Shown here: one piece after another, positions 25,923 to 34,210 of the stretch
Layout of the letters: every line of letters starts with the position of its first letter
Position numbering within the stretch: position 1 is the first letter of the stretch
DNA from: an uncultured Marvinbryantia sp.
Lineage (GTDB): Bacteria > Bacillota > Clostridia > Lachnospirales > Lachnospiraceae
DNA: 64,000 nucleotides
NCBI GenBank assembly: GCA_937915375.1
Contig: CALDMO010000005.1
Span: 1-64,000, forward strand
Direction: 5' to 3'
Notes under the pieces: model-generated
Databases searched by the model: none
Told to the model about the DNA's origin: nothing
The model's input: the letters and a program-made list of their open reading frames with translations, nothing else
Translations under genes and position numbers: made by a program

Positions 25923-27025
25923 AAGGGCTTGCATGTCTGATTGTTTTTTTAGATCACTTTTACCTTGCTTTTCGTCCTCAGTTGGAAGGGGTGGAAGCAT
26001 TTTTGAACATAAAACCATTTGCAATATTGATAAATGGAAATTTTGCAGTTTGTTTATTTCTATTAATTAGCGCATATATAATAAGTAGTTCGGTATATTG
26101 TCATAGATCATTTGAAGCAATACAAAAGATAGCATTTAAACGATATTTTCGATTAATGCCACCAATATTTTTTGCATCGATATTGTCTCTGGTAATTAGT
26201 AAAACGATTGGGTATTTTAATGATGAAGTAGGAGCGATTTTAAATAATGGATGGTTGACTGGATTTTTTTCACAGGAATTAACAGTTGGAAATATGATAA
26301 AAACATCGCTGGTGGATGTTTGGTGGAAAGGTAATAGTATTTTTAATGGACCATTCTGGATGTTGTATATTATGTTTTTAGGAACATTTTTGGTAATTAT
26401 TTTATCAATAATTACTGCAACTGGAAAAAAGGGGGGAGTACTTGTACTGAGTTGTGTGTTAGGTATTTATTTGTACCTTGAAGACTATCTTTTCTGTATG
26501 GTTCTTGGAAATATCTTAGGATATTTGAAATGTAATACAGAATTTTTTAGTAAATGGAATAAGAATAACATATGTATTGTTATAAGTGTGATGTTATTAC
26601 TTTCAGCCTTTTATTTGCCGGCGTATCAAATAGAAATTATGGATGGAATAAGTAAAATAGGAATACGCAATATTTTTAAGAACCGGATTTTTTATAATGG
26701 AATGGGAAGCTTTTTTTTAGTTTTTTCTGTAATGGGGTTGTCAAAAATAAAGACCTTCTTAGGAAGAAGTACAATTCTGGATAGAATAAATGAGATAAGT
26801 TTTTCAATATATCTTGTTCATTGGCCGATTATTTCATCATTTTCGTGTTTTGTGTATTTGAAATTAAGTGATAGTTTTCAACAAAATATGGGGATGTTTA
26901 TGTTAATGTTGTTTGTATGTACAGTGATTGTAGTGTTAGTATTTTCAAAGTTATTTTATGAAGTGATAGAAAAAAGAGTTTGCAATAAGTTTGTAAAGAA
27001 AATTTGTAATAGTTATTTTGGATAA
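25892..27025 (+). CDS. AT3-family O-acyltransferase
   Basis: A 377-residue membrane O-acyltransferase with about ten hydrophobic segments. Family motifs are WLDTLKGLACLIVFLDHF (residues 5-22, with the catalytic-type His), the RYFRLMPP block (near 85) and IYLVHWPI (near 308). It would move an acetyl group to a sugar or polyol of the exported polymer. ATG 25892 has AGGAG nine bases upstream; the gene start overlaps the end of the broken AT3 by 31 bases. From here on A+T content rises sharply. A run of six As and six Gs (about 26425-26436) lies inside it, but the frame is intact. Confidence 0.85.
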   Translation: MEREKWLDTLKGLACLIVFLDHFYLAFRPQLEGVEAFLNIKPFAILINGNFAVCLFLLISAYIISSSVYCHRSFEAIQKIAFKRYFRLMPPIFFASILSLVISKTIGYFNDEVGAILNNGWLTGFFSQELTVGNMIKTSLVDVWWKGNSIFNGPFWMLYIMFLGTFLVIILSIITATGKKGGVLVLSCVLGIYLYLEDYLFCMVLGNILGYLKCNTEFFSKWNKNNICIVISVMLLLSAFYLPAYQIEIMDGISKIGIRNIFKNRIFYNGMGSFFLVFSVMGLSKIKTFLGRSTILDRINEISFSIYLVHWPIISSFSCFVYLKLSDSFQQNMGMFMLMLFVCTVIVVLVFSKLFYEVIEKRVCNKFVKKICNSYFG

Positions 27026-27146
27026 AAACAAAATATTAAGTTGTAAAAATGGAATTAAATCGGAAAGTATAGATGCAAAATAGAATGTAGGCGAATTTTT
27101 ATTAGAATATAAAAATGATATTTTATAATACAGCAGGAGATTTAGA

Positions 27147-28877
27147 ATGGAAAACAATATTTTTGTAGATAAGGAAAGAATAACGGAGATTTTTATTAGT
27201 CTTGAGCAGGTGGACTCTTATCAAAGAGCCATTGCTTTGCTGAATAAAAAGATATTAGAAAGCAATAGAGAATATTTGTTTTTTCATGTAGGAAATGATA
27301 GCGTTGATAGAGATGTACTTGAAGCAGCAGCAGATTTTCTTGATAAGAATGATGTAAACATTGTAGTGTTTCCGCAGGCAGAGGATATTGAAACATATAA
27401 TGAAGAAAAGGAAGATAATGTTACGGGATTATATAACATTCATTTAGAGCCGGAACTTAAAGTAGGTACATTTAATTTTGTTGTTAGAAAATGTGAGAAC
27501 CGTCTATTCAATGAAGAATTAAATGCAAGATGTGCATATTTGGACTATTTTCTCCGTGCAGTTACAGAAAAACTGTTTTTTGGTTATCTTAAAATGGGTG
27601 TACAGTATCATGAAGAGAATTTTTTTGATTGGTTTAGAATTCAAACATACGAAGAATATGAGAACTTTTATAAATTTTTCTTAAATGTATTAGAGAAGAA
27701 GCAGGGAAGCAACGGATATGCAGATGAATTAACACAAGGTATTGTAATAAAAGCGATTGATGACCTATTAATGGAAGGCGCGTTGATACCGGAGATATTT
27801 TCGGAAGAAGAAAAGAAAACTTTAAGAGAATTATTAGGTAATATTATAGATGATATAGATATTATTGTTATGAAAGATCGAAATATTTTTGATAATTCTC
27901 ACTTGTGTTATTTTTTGTCACTACGTTCTAAACAAGTTGATGTGTTGGCGGATAAAAATAAGTTTGGGGTTTTTTATGGTACAGAAGAAATATTGAGCTG
28001 GCGCACAGTAGGATTTCATGTAAATAGTTTAAAAATAGAAAATGGTAAACTGAGGATTGTAGGCTGTTTCAGAAATCCGGCCAGCTGTTTGATGGAGTTT
28101 GTACCTTATATAGTTCGGAATGGAAAAATGGAAAAAGCAGAAACCACTGCCTCCAAATCCTCCTATAGAGGAACATCACAGGTGATTGCAAATTATCAGG
28201 ATTACAAACTGGAGGTTCCGTATGACGAAAATGCAACATTTACAATGAAAGCATTGGTTCAGGGACAGATGTTTCCAGTAAAAATCATTCTGCATCCGCA
28301 GATACCGGTTAATACGGTCAGAGGAACATATAAGTTAGTGCGTAATGGTGTAAAATATACTTTTACTGATAGAAAGATAATAATAAAAAAACTTTCGCTG
28401 AAAGAAAGAATTTTGGAAGAAAAATGGGATTATCAGGATTTTAGACAAATGTATCCTGAGACATTTAAACTAAGAAATAAAATTAAAATAAACAAATTAT
28501 TAGGAAAAAAGGTTCAGTTATATATTGACAAAAATGAGACGCCGGGCTTCAAAGAATTGTTTGAAAAAGAGGCACATAAAGGAGACAAAATTGTTAGGTA
28601 TTATTGTTCGGACAAAGAAGAACATGTTAATGGAAAATTTGTTTTGTATGGAAGCGATAAGCACAAATTGCTTTCTGGCATTGCAGAAAAAGTATTTACA
28701 ACTTCTCCACGCTACAATGAATATAGTGCGTTTGATACGGATGAATGGAAATATTATCGTGATCTGATGGAAAGCAGATTAGTTTATGTTTGCTCTATGA
28801 ATGGAGAGTTTGTGACAGATCCGTTATTTGTGGTTGGAGAACAGAATATGGATGAAAAAATAATACTTAATATTTGA
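27147..28877 (+). CDS. Degenerate GT2-linker-phosphotransferase paralogue (probable pseudoenzyme)
   Basis: A 576-residue protein with no named family at first sight. By eye it aligns along its whole length with the downstream fusion protein (28889-31681). Residues 38-75 match that protein's GT2 core, but the DSDD metal motif is VGND here and the first GT-A strand is missing. Residues 190-275 match its helical region. Residues 272-400 (from KFGVF, ILSWRTVGFHVNSLKI) match its beta-rich linker, and residues 450-550 (VRYYCSD, LYGSDKHKLL) match the N-terminal lobe of its phosphotransferase. It stops before the QHG and TDFSS active-site motifs. It is intact and shares the operon, so a scaffold, regulator or acceptor-binding role is possible; gene decay is the alternative. 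Confidence 0.7.
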   Translation: MENNIFVDKERITEIFISLEQVDSYQRAIALLNKKILESNREYLFFHVGNDSVDRDVLEAAADFLDKNDVNIVVFPQAEDIETYNEEKEDNVTGLYNIHLEPELKVGTFNFVVRKCENRLFNEELNARCAYLDYFLRAVTEKLFFGYLKMGVQYHEENFFDWFRIQTYEEYENFYKFFLNVLEKKQGSNGYADELTQGIVIKAIDDLLMEGALIPEIFSEEEKKTLRELLGNIIDDIDIIVMKDRNIFDNSHLCYFLSLRSKQVDVLADKNKFGVFYGTEEILSWRTVGFHVNSLKIENGKLRIVGCFRNPASCLMEFVPYIVRNGKMEKAETTASKSSYRGTSQVIANYQDYKLEVPYDENATFTMKALVQGQMFPVKIILHPQIPVNTVRGTYKLVRNGVKYTFTDRKIIIKKLSLKERILEEKWDYQDFRQMYPETFKLRNKIKINKLLGKKVQLYIDKNETPGFKELFEKEAHKGDKIVRYYCSDKEEHVNGKFVLYGSDKHKLLSGIAEKVFTTSPRYNEYSAFDTDEWKYYRDLMESRLVYVCSMNGEFVTDPLFVVGEQNMDEKIILNI

Positions 28878-28888
28878 GGTGGAAGAAT

Positions 28889-31681
28889 ATGGAATTTAAA
28901 TATCGTGTTTCGGTAATAATACCAATATATAACAGTGAAAAATATCTGGAATGGTGTGTGAATTCTGTACTTCAAGATCAAGGTCCACATGAAGATTATG
29001 AGGTTGTGTTGGTTGATGATGGATCGACAGATTCCAGTCCGCAAATATGTGATAAATTTGCAGCGGAGTATGAAAATGTTTTGGTTATTCATAAGGAAAA
29101 TGAAAAGTTATCTGCAACGCGAAATCGAGGAATGAGAGAAGCGAGTGGTAAATATTTTTGCTTTTTAGATTCGGATGATGCATTGTTGCCAAATACAATT
29201 AATAAGGTGGCTGATTTTTTTGATGAACATTATGAAGAAGTTGACCTTGTGACTTATCCGCAGGTTGATATTTTAAGAAATGGAACGATTCATCAACATT
29301 TTCGATATGATATTTTGAAGGAATCTGGTGTTTATGATTTAAGAATCAATCCTTATATTACCCAAACCAGAGTAAATGTTTTCGCAAAAAATAAAGGAAA
29401 AGAAAACAACGTTTATTTTGATACGACACCGGGATTTCGACACGAGGACAGCTGTTATAATACGTATGTGCTAAAAGAGAAAATGAAAATTGGTTATTGT
29501 AAAGCAGGTGGTTATATCTATGCGCTGAACAATGATAATATAACAGCTAATTATTTCTATGCATATTATATTTATGAAACATCTATGAGATATTATGAAC
29601 AGCTGTTTGATGCTTTTCCGGAGGGGAAAATCCCGGCATATGTACAGGCGGTTGTACTAAATGATTTAGGGTGGAAATTCAGATCGAACAAGTTGTATCC
29701 TTATCATTACGAGAAGGAAGAATTGAAAAAAGCGAAGGAACGGGTAAGAGACCTTATTTCAAGAATCGATGTGCGTGTGATACGTACTATGCCTAATATA
29801 GACCTTTATCATAGAATGTTTTTTTTGAAACTGCATAAGAAATGTGTACCAGAAGTGATTTGCGATAGTCGAAAGTTTGGACTTTTTGTAGCGGGCAGAA
29901 AGATGGATGTATGGAAAAATGTTGGCGTTAATATCCAAAAGGTTGCAGTTACTGGTAATCGGTTAAAGTTTTATGCAGCCGTAAAGCATCCTGTTTGTAC
30001 GTTTAAAAATGTTGAAGTGTGGGTAAAAGAAAATCAGGATGATAGAACATTACGTAAAATAGAAACAACTGATTCGACGTATAGTTATAATGGCGCGAAA
30101 GAAAAAGTAACAGATTTTAGAAGATTTGTTGTAGAATGGGATATAGATGAAACACAGTCAGTAGAGTTTTTGTGTAAGATTGATGATTTTTTCTATCCGG
30201 CGGCATTTACGAATACGATGAATTCTCCGTTTGATAACGGTTATGGACGTTCTTTTCTCATAAAAGGAAATTATTACATTTCTTATCAGAAAAATATTTT
30301 GTTCTTTGAAAAACTGGGGGCTCGGGAGTATCAGCAGAAACGTGAAGAAGAAGCGGTTTATTATGTGAAACTTACCAAACGCTTGAAAGAGGAGCAAAAA
30401 GGTACTGAGGAAAAAAAGAAAAAAGAAGAAGAAGCGATAAATGAATTAAAAAAGAATACATCTATATTTACTAATGTACAGGCAGTAGAAGAAATTGTAG
30501 TGATACCGGAAGACGATTACGATAAAATGTTGCAGATGCGAGGTGAATATTTAAAATTACCGAAAAATAGAAAAATTTGGCTGTACAATGATGCCAATAC
30601 CAATATTGAGAACGGCTTAATGCAATTTAGACATGATTTGGAAAAATGTGATGGTGTAGAAAGATACTATGTGTATGATAACGAGTTTGAGGAAATAAAA
30701 CATCATTTCAGAAAAAATGAAATGGACAAGCTAGTGAAATTTGGTTCAGAAGAGCATCGGAGGCTTTTTATCCAATCAAAAATGATTTTGACAGCTTATG
30801 CACAAAGAAATTATTATTGTCCGTTTAAAGGGAAAGAGGTATTGTACGTACAGGATTTATGGGACTATAAGGTTGTTTATTTACAACATGGAATTTTACA
30901 TGCAACGTTGCCATGGCAATATGGAAATGACAGAGTTGCGTTGGATAAGATAGTTGTTTCTTCTGAGTTCGAAAAGAAAAATCTTGTTGAAAATTATTCG
31001 TATCGTGAGGAAGAGATTATTGATGCAGGTATGGTGAGATTGGATTATATAGATCGTACAATCAAACCGAAAAACCGTATTCTGATTGCACCATCGTGGA
31101 GACACTATTTGATTGGTGATATTTTCAATAATAGATGGACACCGCAGGAAGGAAAGTTTGTAAAGTCAGAGTATTATCAGGAATATATACGGCTGTTCAA
31201 TGATAGTGAATTTATAAAAATGCTGGAGAAAAATGATCTTTATGTTGATTTTAAACTTCATCCAATATTTGAGTGTTATGCAGAATTGTTCCATACGGGA
31301 TCGGATAGAATATGTCTGGCTCCAAGTGCAGTAGAATTGTCAGATTATAGAATTTGTATTACAGATTTTTCTTCTTTTGTATTTGATTTTGTGTATTGTA
31401 ATAAACCAATTTTGTATTTCATGCCGGATTACGATAAGTTCTGTTCAGGGATGCATACGTATAGGCAGCTAGACATTCCATTGGAAGAAGGGTTTGGTAA
31501 ACTTTCTATTACGGCAGAAGAACTTACAAAAGATATTCAGGAGATTATCGATAATGATTATGCGATTCCGGAGAAATATCAAATTGTATCGGATACGTTT
31601 TTTACACAGTATTCAAATCATGCCGAAGATACGTATCAAGCTTTAATGAAGATGGAAGAAGAGAATGGAGAAAGAATGTGA
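28889..31681 (+). CDS. GT2 glycosyltransferase fused to a CDP-polyol phosphotransferase
   Basis: A 930-residue two-headed enzyme. Residues 1-250 are a GT2 domain (SVIIPIYNSEKYL, VDDGSTDSS, DxD in FLDSDDA). Residues 330-470 form a beta-rich linker (FGLFVAGRKMDVW), followed by a charged helical stretch (about 480-525, KEEQKGTEEKKKKEEE). Residues 560-925 are a TagF/TarL-type GT-B domain with LQHGILH (near 665), APSWRHYL, FKLHPIF and TDFSSFVFDF (near 823). It could add both a sugar and a polyol phosphate to each repeat. ATG 28889 follows GAGGTGG; the TTG at 28874 is less likely. It is very rich in A+T compared with genes before 25 kb. Confidence 0.85.
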   Translation: MEFKYRVSVIIPIYNSEKYLEWCVNSVLQDQGPHEDYEVVLVDDGSTDSSPQICDKFAAEYENVLVIHKENEKLSATRNRGMREASGKYFCFLDSDDALLPNTINKVADFFDEHYEEVDLVTYPQVDILRNGTIHQHFRYDILKESGVYDLRINPYITQTRVNVFAKNKGKENNVYFDTTPGFRHEDSCYNTYVLKEKMKIGYCKAGGYIYALNNDNITANYFYAYYIYETSMRYYEQLFDAFPEGKIPAYVQAVVLNDLGWKFRSNKLYPYHYEKEELKKAKERVRDLISRIDVRVIRTMPNIDLYHRMFFLKLHKKCVPEVICDSRKFGLFVAGRKMDVWKNVGVNIQKVAVTGNRLKFYAAVKHPVCTFKNVEVWVKENQDDRTLRKIETTDSTYSYNGAKEKVTDFRRFVVEWDIDETQSVEFLCKIDDFFYPAAFTNTMNSPFDNGYGRSFLIKGNYYISYQKNILFFEKLGAREYQQKREEEAVYYVKLTKRLKEEQKGTEEKKKKEEEAINELKKNTSIFTNVQAVEEIVVIPEDDYDKMLQMRGEYLKLPKNRKIWLYNDANTNIENGLMQFRHDLEKCDGVERYYVYDNEFEEIKHHFRKNEMDKLVKFGSEEHRRLFIQSKMILTAYAQRNYYCPFKGKEVLYVQDLWDYKVVYLQHGILHATLPWQYGNDRVALDKIVVSSEFEKKNLVENYSYREEEIIDAGMVRLDYIDRTIKPKNRILIAPSWRHYLIGDIFNNRWTPQEGKFVKSEYYQEYIRLFNDSEFIKMLEKNDLYVDFKLHPIFECYAELFHTGSDRICLAPSAVELSDYRICITDFSSFVFDFVYCNKPILYFMPDYDKFCSGMHTYRQLDIPLEEGFGKLSITAEELTKDIQEIIDNDYAIPEKYQIVSDTFFTQYSNHAEDTYQALMKMEEENGERM

Positions 31682-31843
31682 CGAAGAGACAAGAACGATA
31701 TGTTTTGATTTTTGGTATAATGACTAACATAATTTTTCTATTTTGAAGGCTAGGCAAGAATTCTGTATGGGAAGATGGTGGTGATGGATTATACCGGTAA
31801 TATAATGTATCCATTTGGAGATGTGATTCTATTAAAACTTTAA
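31682..31843. other. Gene-poor A+T-rich spacer
   Basis: No intact gene. A TATAAT with a TGG before it (31716-31721) is the only promoter-like sequence. The end of this stretch may belong to the decayed Rpn copy that becomes recognisable from 31844. Confidence 0.4.
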
Positions 31844-31936
31844 AAGACAGAGGATTCATACTCGGATTTGAAAGTAGCAGTGATAAATATCAATCCGAGG
31901 AATGAAAAGGAGTTTCTTGTGGAAATGCAGAAATAG
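31844..31936 (+). pseudogene. Relic of an Rpn-family nuclease gene
   Basis: Thirty codons preceded by a stop read KTEDSYSDLKVAVININP and on to a second stop. They line up with EKTEDPRLELKVTVLNINP of the intact Rpn protein starting at 32184, with about 15 of the first 24 positions identical. The bases before 31841 keep traces of the matching region but with stops and shifts. This is what is left of a second copy. Confidence 0.6.
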
Positions 31937-31994
31937 ATGGTTTACCTCACATTCTATTAAAATACAAACAAAAAGAGATGTATAATACAAAATA

Positions 31995-32023
31995 TTGACA
32001 AAAAATCAGAATCATGATACTAT
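31995..32023 (+). promoter_or_regulatory. Promoter of the Rpn gene, overlapping an inverted repeat
   Basis: TTGACA (31995-32000), a 17-base spacer and TACTAT (32018-32023) with TGA before it. The spacer holds the left arm of a perfect 15-base inverted repeat (32001-32015 with 32036-32050), so a repressor, or cruciform formation, could act on this promoter. Confidence 0.65.
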
Positions 32024-32050
32024 TTTAGTAAGCATATGATTCTGATTTTT
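32001..32050. repeat. Perfect 15-base inverted repeat across the Rpn promoter
   Basis: AAAAATCAGAATCAT (32001-32015) and its exact reverse complement (32036-32050) are 20 bases apart. The arms are A-rich outside on one side and T-rich on the other, so it could also act as a bidirectional terminator for transcripts entering from either side. Confidence 0.75.
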
Positions 32051-32183
32051 CTTTGGGCTTCTGCCCGATCTTTTTACAAGTGTAGCTTGTGAATCTTTTT
32101 ATTCTGAAAATCTTATGCTTCCCAGAAAAGCAGGAGATTTTCGGAAATGCTCCTGCACGAAAATAATTGCAGGAGGAAAAAGT
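32051..32183 (+). promoter_or_regulatory. Structured leader of the Rpn gene with a possible ribosome-site switch
   Basis: Two small hairpins each end in a T-run: GGGC...GCCC (32055-32066) then GATCTTTTT, and ACAAG...CTTGT (32076-32090) then GAATCTTTTT. Further down, CTCCTGC (32150-32156) can pair either with GCAGGAG upstream (32130-32136) or with GCAGGAG of the ribosome binding site (32169-32175). The two pairings exclude each other, as in a translational switch. No known riboswitch class was recognised. Confidence 0.5.
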
Positions 32184-33200
32184 ATGAAACATGGAACATC
32201 AAAACGATCAGGGACATCCGAGTTTGCGGGGAGCCCGACCTCTTCTTTAAACGTAAACAGAAATTATAAAGACACTGTTTTCAGGATGTTGTTTAAACAA
32301 AAACATGTACTGCTGAGTCTTTATAATGCACTAAGAGGGACATCATACCCGGATCCGGAGCAGTTGAGGATCGTAACGCTGGAAAATGCGATCTATATGG
32401 GGATGAAAAATGATCTGGCGTTTATCTTAGACAGCAGTCTGAACCTGTACGAACACCAGTCTACGGTCTGTCCGAATATTCCGCTCAGGAATCTGATGTA
32501 TGTGGCAGACGAACTGGAAAAGATGATTGATAAGAAACGTCTGCTTTCCAGAAGGAAACTTCTGATCCCTACGCCGGAGTTTGTCGTTTTTTATAATGGA
32601 AAGGAACCGCGTCCGGAACGTGAAGAGATGCGTCTTTCGGATCTGTTTGAGGAAAAGACGGAGGACCCGCGTCTGGAATTGAAAGTGACGGTGCTGAATA
32701 TCAATCCGGGGATGAATGAAGAATTAAAGACAAAATGTCGGGAAATAGCGGAGTATATGCAGTATGTGGAATGTGTCCGCAGGTATGAGAAGGAGCTGCC
32801 GCTGGAAGCGGCAGTAGATACCGCGGTAACAGAGTGTATAGAAATGGGAATTTTAAAGGAATTTCTGATACGGAACAGGAGTGAAGTTATGCACAGATGT
32901 TTGTACGAATATGATGAGGAAGAAGCAAGAGAAGTCTGGAGAGAGGATGCGCGTGAGGAAGGCTTGGAAGAAGGCAGAAAACAAGGGCTGGAAGAGGGAC
33001 TGGAAGAAGGAAGAAAACGAGGGTTAGAAGAAGGCATAAAAGAAGGACTGGAAGCGGGTGCCAGAGAACAGTTAAAGCTTATGGTGAAACGAAAGATAGC
33101 CAAGAACAAAACACCGGAAATAATAGCGCAGGAGTTGGAAGAAAGCGTAGAAAATATTAATATTCTTCTTGCAGAAATACAGGAAGAACCTTCGCTTTAG
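32184..33200 (+). CDS. Rpn-family PD-(D/E)XK nuclease (transposase-like)
   Basis: A 338-residue member of the Rpn/PDDEXK transposase-like family; related Rpn proteins cut DNA and stimulate recombination without encoding true transposition. The nuclease core shows the conserved NDLAFILDSSLNLYEHQS block (about 72-90). The segment from about 250 to 295 is a run of EGLEEGRK/EGLEEG repeats that probably forms a charged helix, and the end is a small helical domain. ATG 32184 has GGAGG seven bases before it; the longer ATG 32115 would read through the leader hairpins. It splits the glycopolymer locus between the fusion enzyme and the exporter and is bounded by its own promoter and terminator, as a mobile or selfish unit would be. 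Confidence 0.85.
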   Translation: MKHGTSKRSGTSEFAGSPTSSLNVNRNYKDTVFRMLFKQKHVLLSLYNALRGTSYPDPEQLRIVTLENAIYMGMKNDLAFILDSSLNLYEHQSTVCPNIPLRNLMYVADELEKMIDKKRLLSRRKLLIPTPEFVVFYNGKEPRPEREEMRLSDLFEEKTEDPRLELKVTVLNINPGMNEELKTKCREIAEYMQYVECVRRYEKELPLEAAVDTAVTECIEMGILKEFLIRNRSEVMHRCLYEYDEEEAREVWREDAREEGLEEGRKQGLEEGLEEGRKRGLEEGIKEGLEAGAREQLKLMVKRKIAKNKTPEIIAQELEESVENINILLAEIQEEPSL

Positions 33201-33224
33201 CCTTTACGCACTGCCGGATATCGG

Positions 33225-33267
33225 ATATAATAAAGCTGTCAGAAAACTTCTGACAGCTTTATTATAT
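33225..33267. terminator. Strong bidirectional terminator after the Rpn gene
   Basis: A perfect 19-base stem, 33225-33243 with 33249-33267, over a five-base loop. The T-rich end (CTTTATTATAT) lies within the stem. It isolates the Rpn unit from the exporter genes. Confidence 0.85.
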
Positions 33268-33335
33268 CTGTAAGAAAAGACAGTATTTACGATAATTTAT
33301 AGAATGGTGCCGCATTGGACAGAAACGGCGCTTGA

Positions 33336-33364
33336 TTGACATTCTTTTGTATTAATATTATAAT
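33336..33364 (+). promoter_or_regulatory. Consensus promoter of the ABC exporter genes
   Basis: TTGACA (33336-33341), exactly 17 bases, then TATAAT (33359-33364): a perfect match to the sigma-A consensus. It should give high constitutive expression of the exporter and the genes that follow. Confidence 0.85.
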
Positions 33365-33422
33365 GCCAAATGGAAGTTACGCTTTATGAGATAAACAGGG
33401 GCAGAAGACGGAGGTTGATTAG

Positions 33423-34202
33423 ATGAATAAAAAGGCTGTTGCCGGTTTTATGAAATACCGGTATCTGCTGATGGAGCTGGTAAAAAAGGGAATTAAACTG
33501 AAATATAGACGTTCCTATCTGGGATTGATCTGGACCTTGATTGAGCCGCTTCTTACAATGGTGGTTTTAACAATTGTGTTTGGTACGTTGTTAGGTAACA
33601 AGGAAAGGACGTTCCCAGTGTATATTTTGACGGGACGTTTGATTTATTCGATGTTTTCCGGAGCGACAGGTGCGGCGATGCGTGCAATCCGTTCGAACAG
33701 CGCGATGATTAAAAAGGTATATGTACCGAAATACCTTTATCCACTGTCCAGTGTGCTGTATAATTATGTTATTTTTCTGCTGTCACTGATTGTACTGTTT
33801 ATTGTGGCGCTTGTGTTAAAGGTTTATCCTACTATTTATTTAGTACAGGTGGTTGTTCCATTGATTACGCTGTTGCTTTTATCGTTGGGCGTAGGCATGA
33901 TCCTGGGCACATTTTCCGTGTTTTTCAGAGATTTGGAGTATCTGTGGAATGTAGCGCTTATGCTCATTATGTATATGTGCGCGATCTTTTACTATCCGGA
34001 GAAATTGCTGAATTCCGGATATGGTTTTATTCTGAAGTACAATCCGCTGTACTGTATTATTGCGAATTTCCGTTCCGCAGTATTTGGACAGCCGATAAAT
34101 CTGTCTTATGCAATATATGCGTTTGGATTTAGTATGGTAACATTGCTGATCGGGTTTGGTGTTTTCTATCGTCAGCAGGATAAATTTGTGCTTCACATTT
34201 AG
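33423..34202 (+). CDS. Polymer-export ABC transporter permease (TagG/Wzm type)
   Basis: A 259-residue ABC-2 permease with six predicted membrane helices after a short amphipathic N-terminus (KKGIKLKYRRSYLGLIWTL, residues about 20-38, the typical TagG/Wzm gate helix). With the ATPase encoded nine bases downstream it would flip the finished undecaprenyl-linked polymer across the membrane. The use of this exporter, with no wzx or wzy visible, points to a teichoic-acid-like, fully cytoplasmic assembly route. Confidence 0.9.
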   Translation: MNKKAVAGFMKYRYLLMELVKKGIKLKYRRSYLGLIWTLIEPLLTMVVLTIVFGTLLGNKERTFPVYILTGRLIYSMFSGATGAAMRAIRSNSAMIKKVYVPKYLYPLSSVLYNYVIFLLSLIVLFIVALVLKVYPTIYLVQVVVPLITLLLLSLGVGMILGTFSVFFRDLEYLWNVALMLIMYMCAIFYYPEKLLNSGYGFILKYNPLYCIIANFRSAVFGQPINLSYAIYAFGFSMVTLLIGFGVFYRQQDKFVLHI

Positions 34203-34210
34203 GAGAAGAT

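Noticed and set aside
32940..33075. EGLEEGRK-type repeats seen as a possible DNA repeat array or CRISPR-like structure
   Set aside because: They are imperfect, of coding origin and typical of the charged C-terminal helix of Rpn proteins; no regular spacers exist.
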